Source: Mycobacterium sp. Aquia_213
GTDB lineage: Bacteria; Actinomycetota; Actinomycetes; Mycobacteriales; Mycobacteriaceae
Reading direction: 5' to 3'
DNA: 64,000 bases
Assembly (NCBI RefSeq): GCF_026625985.1
Contig: NZ_CP113116.1
Coordinates: 5,642,001 to 5,706,000 of the forward strand
Positions within the stretch are counted from its first letter, which is position 1. Each line of letters begins with the position of its first letter. A model generated the notes under the pieces. That model saw nothing but the letters and a program-made list of their open reading frames with translations, made no database searches and was not told where the DNA came from. The position numbers and the translations under genes are program-made. Below, piece by piece: positions 8,064 through 15,864 of this stretch.

Positions 8064-9290
8064 TCAGACCTCCACCGGGATCTGGTTCCATCCCCACTGG
8101 AAGCTGGACGGCAGCCGGGTGGCGGACTGGCCCTTGATCTCGAAGTCGGGCACCCTGCGCAACCATTCCTGCACCAGCACAGTCACTTCCAGCCTGGCCA
8201 GGTGATAGCCGATGCAGAAGTGCTGGCCACGGCCGAACACCAGCGAGCGGGCGATCGGCCGATCCCAGATGAACTCGTCGGGGTCGGGGTACTCCCGTTC
8301 GTCGCGATTGGCCGAGGCGAGCAGCGTGATCACCCGCTGGCCCGGCTCGATGGTCTGGCCGTGAATGGTGAACGGCCGGCGCGCCGTTCGGGCGAACCAC
8401 TGCGCGGGCGCGCAGTAGCGCAGCATCTCCTCCCGGGCGACCGGCACGGTGGCGGCCGGATCGGCCCGCACCGCGGCGAGCTGGTCGGGCCGCTGGCTGA
8501 GCTCCCACAGGCCGTGCGCGGCGATCTTGGGCACCGTCTCGGTGCCCCCGATGAAGATGCACAGCATCTGCGTGGCGGTTTCGACGTCGTTCAGCGCGCT
8601 GCCGTCGGGCAGCCGGTACCCCAGCAACCCGTCGACCACGGGAAGCGGACCGCCCGATTGATCGGTTCGGCGCCGCTGCACCACGGGTATCAGGTATTCG
8701 AGATAGTTGGGGCGGGCCTGCGCGGTGTCGACGCCCTCACCCGGTGCGGCAAGGCTACCGGCATTGACGGCGGCCAGCACCTGCGGTGCGAGTTCGGTTG
8801 ATATTCCCAGTAAGTCGCAGACCATCGAGGCCGCCACGATGCCCCCGTAGTCCTGGGTCAGATCGAACGACCCTTGCGGCAGCAGCAGATCGAGGCGCTC
8901 GTTGGCGAGCTCGCGGATCCTGGCCTCCAGCCCCGCGACCGACCGCGGCCGCAATGGCGCCGAGTGGGAGCGACGGATCTCGCCGTAGAGGTCGGTGTCG
9001 AACACCGCGTGAAACGGCATGGGATGCAACGGCGGATCCTCGACCGGCCCGGTGTTGTGCTTGGCCAGCACCGCCGCCGGGGGCAGGGTTCCTTCCGAGG
9101 CGACGAAGGTTCCGTCGTTGACTTCCAGAACCTGCCAGATGTCCTCGAAGCGGGACAGCGCGAAGGTGTCCCACTGCGGCATGTAATAGACCGGATGGTG
9201 GTCGCGCAGAGTTCGGTAGTACGGCAACGGATTTGCCATGACGTCCGCGTCGAAGGGGTCGTACGCGAAGTCGGAGGCGGGGGCGGTCAC
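8064..9290 (-). CDS. Cytochrome P450 of the catabolic operon
   Basis: A soluble 408-residue P450. The I-helix segment is IFIGGTETV, the ExxR motif lies in EEMLRY, and the heme loop FGRGQHFCIG places the cysteine ligand at about residue 359. The GTG start at 9290 overlaps the upstream stop as GTGA; the longer in-frame start would run through the upstream gene. It needs external ferredoxin and reductase, and none is encoded nearby. It is likely the first oxidation step of the operon, hydroxylating an unreactive carbon. The P450 family number cannot be assigned by eye. Confidence 0.9.
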   Translation of the reverse strand: MTAPASDFAYDPFDADVMANPLPYYRTLRDHHPVYYMPQWDTFALSRFEDIWQVLEVNDGTFVASEGTLPPAAVLAKHNTGPVEDPPLHPMPFHAVFDTDLYGEIRRSHSAPLRPRSVAGLEARIRELANERLDLLLPQGSFDLTQDYGGIVAASMVCDLLGISTELAPQVLAAVNAGSLAAPGEGVDTAQARPNYLEYLIPVVQRRRTDQSGGPLPVVDGLLGYRLPDGSALNDVETATQMLCIFIGGTETVPKIAAHGLWELSQRPDQLAAVRADPAATVPVAREEMLRYCAPAQWFARTARRPFTIHGQTIEPGQRVITLLASANRDEREYPDPDEFIWDRPIARSLVFGRGQHFCIGYHLARLEVTVLVQEWLRRVPDFEIKGQSATRLPSSFQWGWNQIPVEV

Positions 9291-9991
9291 TGCAGCGGAG
9301 AGGGCGGTAGGGCCTGCAGAATCGAGTCCTCCCAGCCGTCGCGCAGTGCCGGGGCCACACTCATCCAGGTGACGATCTCGGCGGGCGGGCTGTCCTTCCA
9401 CGAGGGATAGTGGTTGGCGAAGCATTCCCAGCCGCCGTCCAGCGCCCAGTAGTGGATGACCTCGTTGAAGCGGAACGTGGTGGTGAACGAACCCAGCCAG
9501 CGTTTTCCGGTGCGCTCCGACCACGGGACGTAAAGCCGCTCCAGTTCGCGGATGTAATCGTCTTGGCGGCCCGGCTTGGTTTGCATGATCTCCTGAATCA
9601 CCAGTGGCGCGCTGAATTTGGCCTCACGCAGTTGGGCCAGGTTTTTGTTGCTGGGCCCGGGGTACATGATCCGCCCCTCCCCCGAGGCACCGGTCTCGGC
9701 CAGAAACGCCGACCACTTGCCCGCCGCGGCCTCGTGACTGCCACCGCGGGCCTGGGCCGCCCCGATCCTCGCGTAGTCGGAGAACCCGTCGATCTCCCAG
9801 ATGACCGTGACCTGCGGCCAATGACCGTTGTAGGGCGTGGATTCCCACATGGCGAACAGCCGCGCGCCGAGCGCATCCATCATCGGCTGGCAGGTGTCGG
9901 TGAAAACCTCGGTGAAGCGGTCGCTTAGCCCGGATCCCAGTGAGATCGTCTCGTGCAGGTAGAGCAGGGTGTGGCCGTAATACTTCTTCAT
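9287..9991 (-). CDS. Uncharacterised protein, possible NIPSNAP/dimeric alpha-beta barrel fold
   Basis: A 234-residue protein without signal peptide or membrane segment. Two similar halves can be traced, each with a strand-rich start (KKYYGHTLLYLHETI and SAPLVIQEIMQTKPG) and a tryptophan-rich region (TVIWEIDGFSDYARIG and VIHYWALDGGWECFANH). That pattern suggests a tandem ferredoxin-like fold as in NIPSNAP proteins, but the assignment is weak. The start codon shares its A with the previous stop (TGATG), and its end overlaps the P450 gene, so it is firmly in the operon. The function is unknown. Confidence 0.72.
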   Translation of the reverse strand: MKKYYGHTLLYLHETISLGSGLSDRFTEVFTDTCQPMMDALGARLFAMWESTPYNGHWPQVTVIWEIDGFSDYARIGAAQARGGSHEAAAGKWSAFLAETGASGEGRIMYPGPSNKNLAQLREAKFSAPLVIQEIMQTKPGRQDDYIRELERLYVPWSERTGKRWLGSFTTTFRFNEVIHYWALDGGWECFANHYPSWKDSPPAEIVTWMSVAPALRDGWEDSILQALPPSPLQ

Positions 9992-10572
9992 CAGTCGAGC
10001 CGGACCAGCTCTGAATCGACGCTCGAATGGCTCGCCTCACACAGCAACGTCTCGGTTGGTTCGACCAGGGCAGACGGGATCCCCGCTGCCGCAAGGGCGT
10101 AGCCCTTGAACTTGCGCGCCGCAGCGGACAGCACGTGCTGGGCCCGAGTCATTCCACGGTTCACTCCCAACGGCCACCCGTCACCCCACAGCGCGACCTC
10201 GGTCAGGCGGTCGTCCAGGGACTTCAGCACCTTGTCACGCACTCGTGGATCCGCGGTGAACGCCTCGGCGCTGACGGCCAGCGTCTGACTCGTCGAGCCC
10301 ATCGCGGTCGGGACGAACTCCGATTCGGTGTCCACCACCGCCACCCCGAGGATGCGTAGCGGCCGGGTGTCGCAGCTGCCCGGCAGCAGGACGGTCACCT
10401 CCCAGCCGGCCGTCACCCGGTCGTAGAGCCACCCGCCGGCCGAGTGCACGACGTCGACAGCGCTGCCCGCGACCACGTCCAGCCGATACCGCAGACACTC
10501 ACCGTTGCCGTGGGTTGCTCGCCCGGCGCTAACACGCCCGCTCTGGCTGATGTCGAACGTCGGAGTGACCAT
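9991..10572 (-). CDS. Protein of unknown function, first gene of the catabolic operon
   Basis: A 193-residue protein I do not recognise. It is hydrophilic, lacks a signal peptide or clear catalytic motif, and begins with a short unstructured segment followed by alternating beta-like stretches (RYRLDVVAGSAVDVV, GWEVTVLLPG). ATG at 10572 is chosen over an adjacent TTG at 10575; GAGGA lies about ten bases upstream. It shares one base with the next gene, so the two unknown proteins are likely made in equal amounts. It is the promoter-proximal gene, about 120 bases from motif site 1. Confidence 0.68.
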   Translation of the reverse strand: MVTPTFDISQSGRVSAGRATHGNGECLRYRLDVVAGSAVDVVHSAGGWLYDRVTAGWEVTVLLPGSCDTRPLRILGVAVVDTESEFVPTAMGSTSQTLAVSAEAFTADPRVRDKVLKSLDDRLTEVALWGDGWPLGVNRGMTRAQHVLSAAARKFKGYALAAAGIPSALVEPTETLLCEASHSSVDSELVRLD

Positions 10573-10692
10573 CAAATCCGTTCCTCACCGCCACACCGCG
10601 GAGTGCGTTGGCTCCAAGGCAGCTGCAGCGCTTGTCATGGGCTTCCCAAGGCTGACACCGCCTCACGCAGCGGGTGACGCGGCTCATGGCAC

Positions 10693-10723
10693 AGCGTGAC
10701 ACTTCTGCCGAAATTTGTAAAGC
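10693..10723. promoter_or_regulatory. Island motif, site 1 (TGACACTT-N9-TTTGTAAAG)
   Basis: CAGCGTGACACTT, nine bases, then TTTGTAAAGC. The same arrangement occurs at 18868-18899, with 13 and 11 identical bases on either side of the spacer, and at 19472-19497. The halves form an imperfect dyad TnACA-N14-TGTnA, as expected for a dimeric repressor. Site 1 lies in the 164-base gap upstream of the nine-gene minus-strand operon and reads in the opposite orientation to it, which favours an operator over a fixed-direction promoter. Confidence 0.6.
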
Positions 10724-10736
10724 TCCTGCCGAGCGG

Positions 10737-11906
10737 TCAGGAGCGGCGGCGGGCCTTCAGCTCGGCCAGAATCTCGTCGGTGTGCTGCCCGAGTCCCGGG
10801 GCCGCGGAGCGCGGCGCCCACGGCGTTCCGTGGAAGTCCGCCGGGGTTGCCACCATCGCGACGCTGGCCTCTCCATCGGGGACGTCGACGATGCCGCCCG
10901 CGGTGTGGAACTGCTCATCGGCCACGACGTCTTCGATGGAGTTGATCGGCGACCAGAAGAAGTCCGGTTCAGCCGCGAAGGCCTGCGCCCATTCGTCCAG
11001 CGAGCGGGTTGCGAAGATCTGGTCGAGCTCGGCGATCAGCTCCGGGCCGTTGACGAAGCGGGCGGCGGCGTCGCTGAAGCGCGGGTCGTCGACCCATTCC
11101 GGGTGGCCGACGACCCGGCACAGCGGCGGCCAGTGCCGGTCGCCTTCGAGACCGACGATCCAGAACCGCCGTCCGTCACCGGCGGCGTAGTTGTTCATGC
11201 ACGGGTTGCCCATCGTTTCGCGCTCGCCTATCGCGATCGGCTGGCCGGTCAACAGATAGGTGTTGAGGTCGAAGCTCACGGTGTAGGCGCCCTGGCGGTA
11301 CAGCGAGGTGCTCACCAGCTGACCGGTCCCGGTGCGCTCGCGGGCCAGCAGCGCCGCGCAGATCGCCGCGGCCAGCGTCATGCCGGCCGAGTGGTCCCCC
11401 ATGCCGCCGCGCTGAAACGGCGGTGTCTGGCCGGGCCGGGTGAGCAGGTGGGCTACCCCAGCGCGCGACCAGAACGCGGCGACGTCGTAGGCGGCCCGGT
11501 CGGCGTCGGGGCCGGTCTGGCCGTAGCCGGTGATCAGGCCGTAGACCAGCCGAGGGTAGCGGGCCGACAGCGACTCGAAGTCCAGGCCGAGGCGCTGCAG
11601 CGCACCGGGTCGGACATTGGTCACGAAAACGTCCGCATCGGCCAGTAATTCGAAGGCGGTCTCCCGGCCCTCGTCGGTGGTGAGGTCCAAGACGATGCTG
11701 CGCTTGGAGCGGTTGTCCAATTCGAACGGCGGGTTGACCCCCAGGTCGCAACCCAGCATCCGGCCGAACATGCGGCCCGGATCGCCGGCCGGCGGCTCGA
11801 TTTTGATGACGTCGGCACCCCAGTCGGCCAGGATGCCGCTGGCGGCCGGACCGGCAACCCACACTCCGAGCTCGACGACTTTGAGGCCTTCCACCGGTCC
11901 TGCCAT
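10737..11906 (-). CDS. Family III CoA-transferase (CaiB/BaiF type)
   Basis: A 389-residue CoA-transferase that would move CoA between carboxylic acids without ATP. The N-terminus (GLKVVELGVWVAGPAASGIL, then DWGADVIKIEPPAGDP) is typical, and the YD in AAYDVAAF near residue 150 is in the region of the family's catalytic aspartate. ATG at 11906 is chosen over an upstream in-frame start. The following operon begins 164 bases downstream on the same strand, so this gene may have its own promoter. It could activate the acid released by the esterase. Confidence 0.86.
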   Translation of the reverse strand: MAGPVEGLKVVELGVWVAGPAASGILADWGADVIKIEPPAGDPGRMFGRMLGCDLGVNPPFELDNRSKRSIVLDLTTDEGRETAFELLADADVFVTNVRPGALQRLGLDFESLSARYPRLVYGLITGYGQTGPDADRAAYDVAAFWSRAGVAHLLTRPGQTPPFQRGGMGDHSAGMTLAAAICAALLARERTGTGQLVSTSLYRQGAYTVSFDLNTYLLTGQPIAIGERETMGNPCMNNYAAGDGRRFWIVGLEGDRHWPPLCRVVGHPEWVDDPRFSDAAARFVNGPELIAELDQIFATRSLDEWAQAFAAEPDFFWSPINSIEDVVADEQFHTAGGIVDVPDGEASVAMVATPADFHGTPWAPRSAAPGLGQHTDEILAELKARRRS

Positions 11907-12056
11907 GGCTAAGTTCCTACTCCGTAGGCCCGTCGGCTCTTGCGACCGGGGCAGCTGAACTGCGCACCGATGATTCTTCGCGGCCCGGTGTATCGGAATA
12001 CCAGCAGGCACCGTGTGCGCCCTGCACTACGACACCAACAAAAGGAGATCGTCATC

Positions 12057-12791
12057 GTGGTCACAATCTCAGGCAGAGCGGTCCTGATAACCGGAGGCAA
12101 TCGAGGGATCGGGAGCGCATTGGTCGTGGAGGCCCTCAACAGGGGCGCCAGGCGCGTGTACGTCGGCACCCGAAAGCCCTTGGCCGACAACGGCGATTCC
12201 CGCGTGACGGCCCTCCCCCTGGACGTCACCAACGCCGCCCAGATTCGCGATGCTGTGCAACAGGTGGACTCTCTCGATGTCTTGATCAACAACGCCGGCC
12301 TGGCCGTCTACGACGATCTGAGCGATCCCTCCGCTCTGCAGCAGCATCTTTCGGTGAATCTTCTCGGCACCTACGGGGTGATTCAGGCGTTCCTGCCGCT
12401 ATTGGCTCGATCCGGGGGCTCGGTCGTCAACAACCTGTCGGTGAATGCCTTGGCACCTTTGCCGCTGATTCCCGCGTACTCCATCTCCAAGGCCGCCGCG
12501 TTCTCCCTGACCCAATCGTTGCGCGTCATCTTGGCCGGACAGGGCGTGCGGGTCCACGCGGTGCTGACCGGTCCCGTGGCTACCGACATGACCCGAGGCC
12601 TCGATATACCAAAGGCCTCTCCACAATCCGTGGCGCAAGGCATCTTCGACGGGGTGGAAAACGACGAAGACGAAATCTTCCCCGACCCGATGTCACGGTC
12701 CTTGGCGGAAAGCTGGCGGGGCGGCCCCGCGAAGCTGCTCGAGCAGCAGTACGCGGCGCTACTGGCAGCAGCAGAGCCCGCCAATTCTTAA
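12057..12791 (+). CDS. Short-chain dehydrogenase/reductase
   Basis: A 244-residue classical SDR with TGGNRGIG at the N-terminus, NNAG near residue 83, a serine in NNLSVN and YSISK near residue 142. GTG at 12057 is preferred to the longer reading because AGGAG lies nine bases upstream. A second SDR-like gene follows after 45 bases on the same strand, so the two probably form an operon. No copy of the island motif precedes it, so it may be regulated separately. Substrate unknown. Confidence 0.84.
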   Translation: MVTISGRAVLITGGNRGIGSALVVEALNRGARRVYVGTRKPLADNGDSRVTALPLDVTNAAQIRDAVQQVDSLDVLINNAGLAVYDDLSDPSALQQHLSVNLLGTYGVIQAFLPLLARSGGSVVNNLSVNALAPLPLIPAYSISKAAAFSLTQSLRVILAGQGVRVHAVLTGPVATDMTRGLDIPKASPQSVAQGIFDGVENDEDEIFPDPMSRSLAESWRGGPAKLLEQQYAALLAAAEPANS

Positions 12792-12836
12792 GTCCCGAAA
12801 CCATATTCGTCCTGTATCTGTGAATGGAGAAGGAAC

Positions 12837-13628
12837 ATGTCGCTGGAAAACAAGAACGCAGTTCTGTACGGCGCTTCGGGAGCGGTGGGCGCTGCGGTTG
12901 CCCGCGCGTTCGCTCGCGACGGAGCCCGCGTATATCTGACCGGACGAGATCAAGGCGCCCTCGACGCATTGGCTAAGGAGATTACCGGTGCCGGCGGAGC
13001 CGCCGAGACTGCGGTGGTCGACGCGATGGACCAAACGGCAGTGCAGAGCCACCTCGATGGCGTGGTGGCCAAGGCGGGCGGAATCGATATCTCGTTCAAC
13101 GCCATCGGGATTCCGCAGCAAGGGATGCAGGGAATTGCCCTCACCGAGCTGTCGGCGGAAGACTTCGCGCTGCCGATCGCCACCTATCCGCGGGCACATT
13201 TCCTCACCGCCCGAACGGCCGCGCGTCACATGATCAACCAGCGGTCCGGGGTCATCCTGATGCACACGCCCGAGCCGGCACGCCTCGGTGTGCCACTGAC
13301 CGGTGGTATGACTCCGGCTTGGGCAGCACTCGAAGGCCTCAATCGGTTGTTCTCAGCCGAATGGGGGCCGCACGGAGTCCGCACCGTGTGCCTGCGCACC
13401 ACCGGTATCGAAGAAACAGCAACCATCGATGTCGTCTTCGGCCTTCATGCCGACGCCCGCGGCGTCTCCAGGAAGCAATTCGCGTCGGCAGTTCTGAACG
13501 CGTCTCACACGAAGCGGGCGACCACGCTCGCTGAACTCGCCGACGTGGCCGCATTCGTGGCCTCCGATCAGGCCGCCGCGCTGACGGGGACGGTCGTCAA
13601 CCTGACGGGCGGAGTCATCGTCGACTGA
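12837..13628 (+). CDS. SDR-fold protein lacking the catalytic Tyr-Lys pair
   Basis: A 263-residue SDR-fold protein with an N-terminal nucleotide-binding motif (YGASGAVG). The usual NNAG reads FNAIG, the catalytic serine position falls in MHTPEP, and the expected YxxxK segment reads GMTPAWAALEGL, so both tyrosine and lysine are absent. It may bind NAD(P) without normal SDR chemistry, or use other residues. ATG follows GGAGAAGG at good distance. It is probably co-transcribed with the intact SDR upstream, which suggests a partner-subunit role, but this is inference. Confidence 0.8.
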   Translation: MSLENKNAVLYGASGAVGAAVARAFARDGARVYLTGRDQGALDALAKEITGAGGAAETAVVDAMDQTAVQSHLDGVVAKAGGIDISFNAIGIPQQGMQGIALTELSAEDFALPIATYPRAHFLTARTAARHMINQRSGVILMHTPEPARLGVPLTGGMTPAWAALEGLNRLFSAEWGPHGVRTVCLRTTGIEETATIDVVFGLHADARGVSRKQFASAVLNASHTKRATTLAELADVAAFVASDQAAALTGTVVNLTGGVIVD

Positions 13629-13650
13629 GCCGGCCGATACCGCGGGGTTG

Positions 13651-14571
13651 TCAGCTCGCCTTGAGCTGATCCCGTCGCACGAAACGGCCGTCGTGGTCGA
13701 ACTCGGCCCGGTTGGCGTTGACGTAGTCTGCCACCGTCATCGGCTGGCGGCCGCCGATCACCTCGACCAGGTTGTTCTCGCCGGAGAAGACGCCGTCTTG
13801 GTAGTCCTGGGCGACGTTGCTGATGTGTTGCACGAAGAAATCCGGGAAGCCCGCGGCGGTCAGCCCGGCCGCGAAGGCGGGGATGGAGACCGGCTCGTAG
13901 CGGACCGGGAAGCCGAGCGTGTCCGCGATTTCGTCGGCGATCCCGTAATGGTCGAACTCGTGGTCGCCGACCAGCGGGTAGACCTGGCGGTCGTGCGGCG
14001 CCGGGTTCTGCAGCACGGCGGCGATCACCGCGGCTTGGTCGGCGCCAGAGATGGGCGCGTGGCGGCCGTCACCGAAGGGCAGCCGTAGCACCCCCTCGTT
14101 GTCGTCGCGTTGCCATTGCCACTTCAACCACTCGGCGAAAAAGGTCGGACGCAGGTGCGTGGTCTTGAACGCGGCGCGATCCAGCAGCCGCTCGGCGATC
14201 CAATGCTGCTGAGCCGCATTGCTTTTGGCCTCCCGGCGGGCCGATATCTGCGACATGTTGACCACCGCGTCGACGCCCGCCTCGCTGGCGGCCTGAGCGA
14301 AGATCGCGGTGGCGGGCAACAGGGTGCCCGGGGCGATCGGATAGCAGAAGTAGGCGGCGTCGACGCCGGTCATGGCCGCGCTGACCGAACGGAAGTCCAG
14401 CAGATCACCCTCGACGACCTCGGCGCCGAGCGCGGCCAGCGCGTCGGAGCGGTGGTCGATACGGTGCACAAAGGCGCGTACCCGGTGACCGGCTTCGCGC
14501 AGGATCTCGACGGTGGGCGCCCCGGTGTTGCCGGTGGGTGCGGTGATCAGAAACAGCTTCTCGTTCGACAT
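13651..14571 (-). CDS. NmrA-like NAD(P)H-binding oxidoreductase, QorB-like
   Basis: A 306-residue atypical SDR of the NmrA/QorB type. The N-terminal motif APTGNTGAPT binds NAD(P), and the rest follows the sugar-epimerase-like fold without YxxxK. QorB relatives reduce quinones; others sense redox state. ATG has GGAG seven bases upstream. It is divergent from an HxlR regulator across 122 bases holding two palindromes, the same gene pairing as qorB/ytfH in E. coli, which suggests induction by electrophiles or quinones. Function is inferred from family and context. Confidence 0.8.
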   Translation of the reverse strand: MSNEKLFLITAPTGNTGAPTVEILREAGHRVRAFVHRIDHRSDALAALGAEVVEGDLLDFRSVSAAMTGVDAAYFCYPIAPGTLLPATAIFAQAASEAGVDAVVNMSQISARREAKSNAAQQHWIAERLLDRAAFKTTHLRPTFFAEWLKWQWQRDDNEGVLRLPFGDGRHAPISGADQAAVIAAVLQNPAPHDRQVYPLVGDHEFDHYGIADEIADTLGFPVRYEPVSIPAFAAGLTAAGFPDFFVQHISNVAQDYQDGVFSGENNLVEVIGGRQPMTVADYVNANRAEFDHDGRFVRRDQLKAS

Positions 14572-14621
14572 CTCGTCTCCTCGAGGTTTGTCGGGACTGG
14601 CATCGATCGCCGGGCTTGCTG

Positions 14622-14639
14622 ACTAACGATGTCGTTAGT
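14622..14639. promoter_or_regulatory. HxlR operator candidate 1 (perfect palindrome)
   Basis: Perfect arms ACTAACGA and TCGTTAGT separated by TG. It lies 50 bases before the NmrA-like start and shares the leading GCTGACTAACG with the second palindrome 40 bases away. Both sit between the NmrA-like and HxlR genes. Such short, exact dyads are typical binding sites of HxlR/MarR-type dimers. Confidence 0.7.
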
Positions 14640-14661
14640 AAGATCAAAGCACTGTATGCTG

Positions 14662-14679
14662 ACTAACGCAAGCGTTATC
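14662..14679. promoter_or_regulatory. HxlR operator candidate 2
   Basis: TAACGC-AA-GCGTTA, a 6-base-arm dyad inside a copy of the site-1 layout. Its centre is 40 bases from the first palindrome, close to four helical turns, so two dimers could sit on the same face of DNA. It ends 14 bases before the HxlR start codon and partly covers the expected promoter, consistent with autorepression. Confidence 0.65.
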
Positions 14680-14693
14680 CATAGGAGTTTTGG

Positions 14694-15179
14694 ATGGAGT
14701 TCGAAAAGCGGCTGGCCGACCGCCAGCTTTGGTCCGTCGGCGAATCCTGCTCGATGTCCAAGGTGCTCGAGCTGCTGAGCACCAAAACCGCGTTCCAGGT
14801 GCTGCGCGAATTGTTCTTCGGCACGACGCGTTTCGAGGATTTCGTCGAGCGAGTCGGCACGTCGGCGCCGGCCGCGTCGCGGGCCCTCAAGCAGCTGGAG
14901 GCGGCCCAGATCGTCACCCGCGTCCCGTATCAGGAGCCGGGCAGCCGAGCCCGGGACGAATACCGGCTGACCGAGGCCGGGGAGGACCTGCTGCCGGTGT
15001 TCATGTCGCTGGTGCAGTGGGGCGACACCTACCTACAGGACGGCCCGGCGCCCCTGTCGTTCATCGACTCCGATACCGGCCAAACCCTTGCGGTCCGGGT
15101 GACCGCCGAAACCGAAGGCCCCAAGAAGCGTTCGGCGGACATTCAGATCCGCGGCATCGGCGCCGGGCGCCGGCGCTAA
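14694..15179 (+). CDS. HxlR-family transcriptional regulator with a single cysteine
   Basis: A 161-residue winged-helix regulator of the HxlR family; the helix-turn-helix lies around residues 30-90 (FEDFVERVGTSAPAASRALK). Only one cysteine is visible, at about residue 19 in GESCSMSK, the N-terminal position used for thiol sensing in QorR- and HypR-type HxlR proteins. ATG at 14694 has GGAG six bases upstream. It faces the NmrA-like gene across two palindromes, so it probably represses that gene and itself until its cysteine is modified. The C-terminal tail is rich in Lys/Arg. Confidence 0.85.
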   Translation: MEFEKRLADRQLWSVGESCSMSKVLELLSTKTAFQVLRELFFGTTRFEDFVERVGTSAPAASRALKQLEAAQIVTRVPYQEPGSRARDEYRLTEAGEDLLPVFMSLVQWGDTYLQDGPAPLSFIDSDTGQTLAVRVTAETEGPKKRSADIQIRGIGAGRRR

Positions 15180-15189
15180 CCTGAGCACC

Positions 15190-15864
15190 ATGACTCTGGT
15201 GGCCGGACGTGGCCCGCTCAGCAGCGACCCGGCCGGTCGGTTCTCTCCCCCGCTGCCCGGCGGCGTCGTCTACATCGAGCCGCACCCGCGCCGCGTCCAG
15301 GCGTTCAAGGACGGGCGCCCGGTGATCGACACGGAGCAGGTGCTGATGGTGCACCGGCAGGGCCATCCGCTGAGCTATCTGTTCCGCGCCGACGAGGTCG
15401 GCGAGCTGCCCGCCGAGCCCGAGCCGGAAGCGCCGGGCTACGTCCACGTGCCGTGGAACGCCGTCGACACCTGGCTGGAGGAAGGGCGCAAACTCGTGCA
15501 CTACCCACCGAATCCCTATCACCGCGTCGATTGCCGCCCCACCACGCGACACCTGCGCGTCACGGTGGCGGGCACCACGCTGGTGGATACCCAAGACACC
15601 GTGATCTTGTTCGAAACCGCGCTCGAGCCAAGGCTTTACGTCGATCCCGCGCAGGTGCGCACCGATCTGCTGCGGCGCTCGGAAACGACGAGCTACTGCA
15701 ACTACAAGGGTTTCGCCACGTACTGGTCCGCGGGTGACATCGAGGACATCGCCTGGAGTTATCCGGATCCGCCGCCCGAAAGCCTGCCCATCAAGGGTTT
15801 TCTGAGTTTCGACGACGCACGCGCCGACGTGCTGGCTGAGCTGCCGCTCAGCCGCCGTAGCTAG
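15190..15864 (+). CDS. Two-domain DUF427 protein
   Basis: A 224-residue protein with two DUF427 units. The second carries the characteristic segment TTSYCNYKGFATYW near residue 165, also found as VSYCPFKGDASYY in the shorter DUF427 protein at 50515-50895. No catalytic residues are established for the family. It follows the HxlR gene after ten bases and is likely co-transcribed with it. Its end overlaps the convergent acyl-CoA dehydrogenase gene by 17 bases. Function unknown. Confidence 0.78.
   Translation: MTLVAGRGPLSSDPAGRFSPPLPGGVVYIEPHPRRVQAFKDGRPVIDTEQVLMVHRQGHPLSYLFRADEVGELPAEPEPEAPGYVHVPWNAVDTWLEEGRKLVHYPPNPYHRVDCRPTTRHLRVTVAGTTLVDTQDTVILFETALEPRLYVDPAQVRTDLLRRSETTSYCNYKGFATYWSAGDIEDIAWSYPDPPPESLPIKGFLSFDDARADVLAELPLSRRS

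Noticed and set aside
11916..11928. CCTAC-TCC-GTAGG near the CoA-transferase start
   Set aside because: Five-base arms are expected by chance in this much sequence, and no regulator gene is adjacent.
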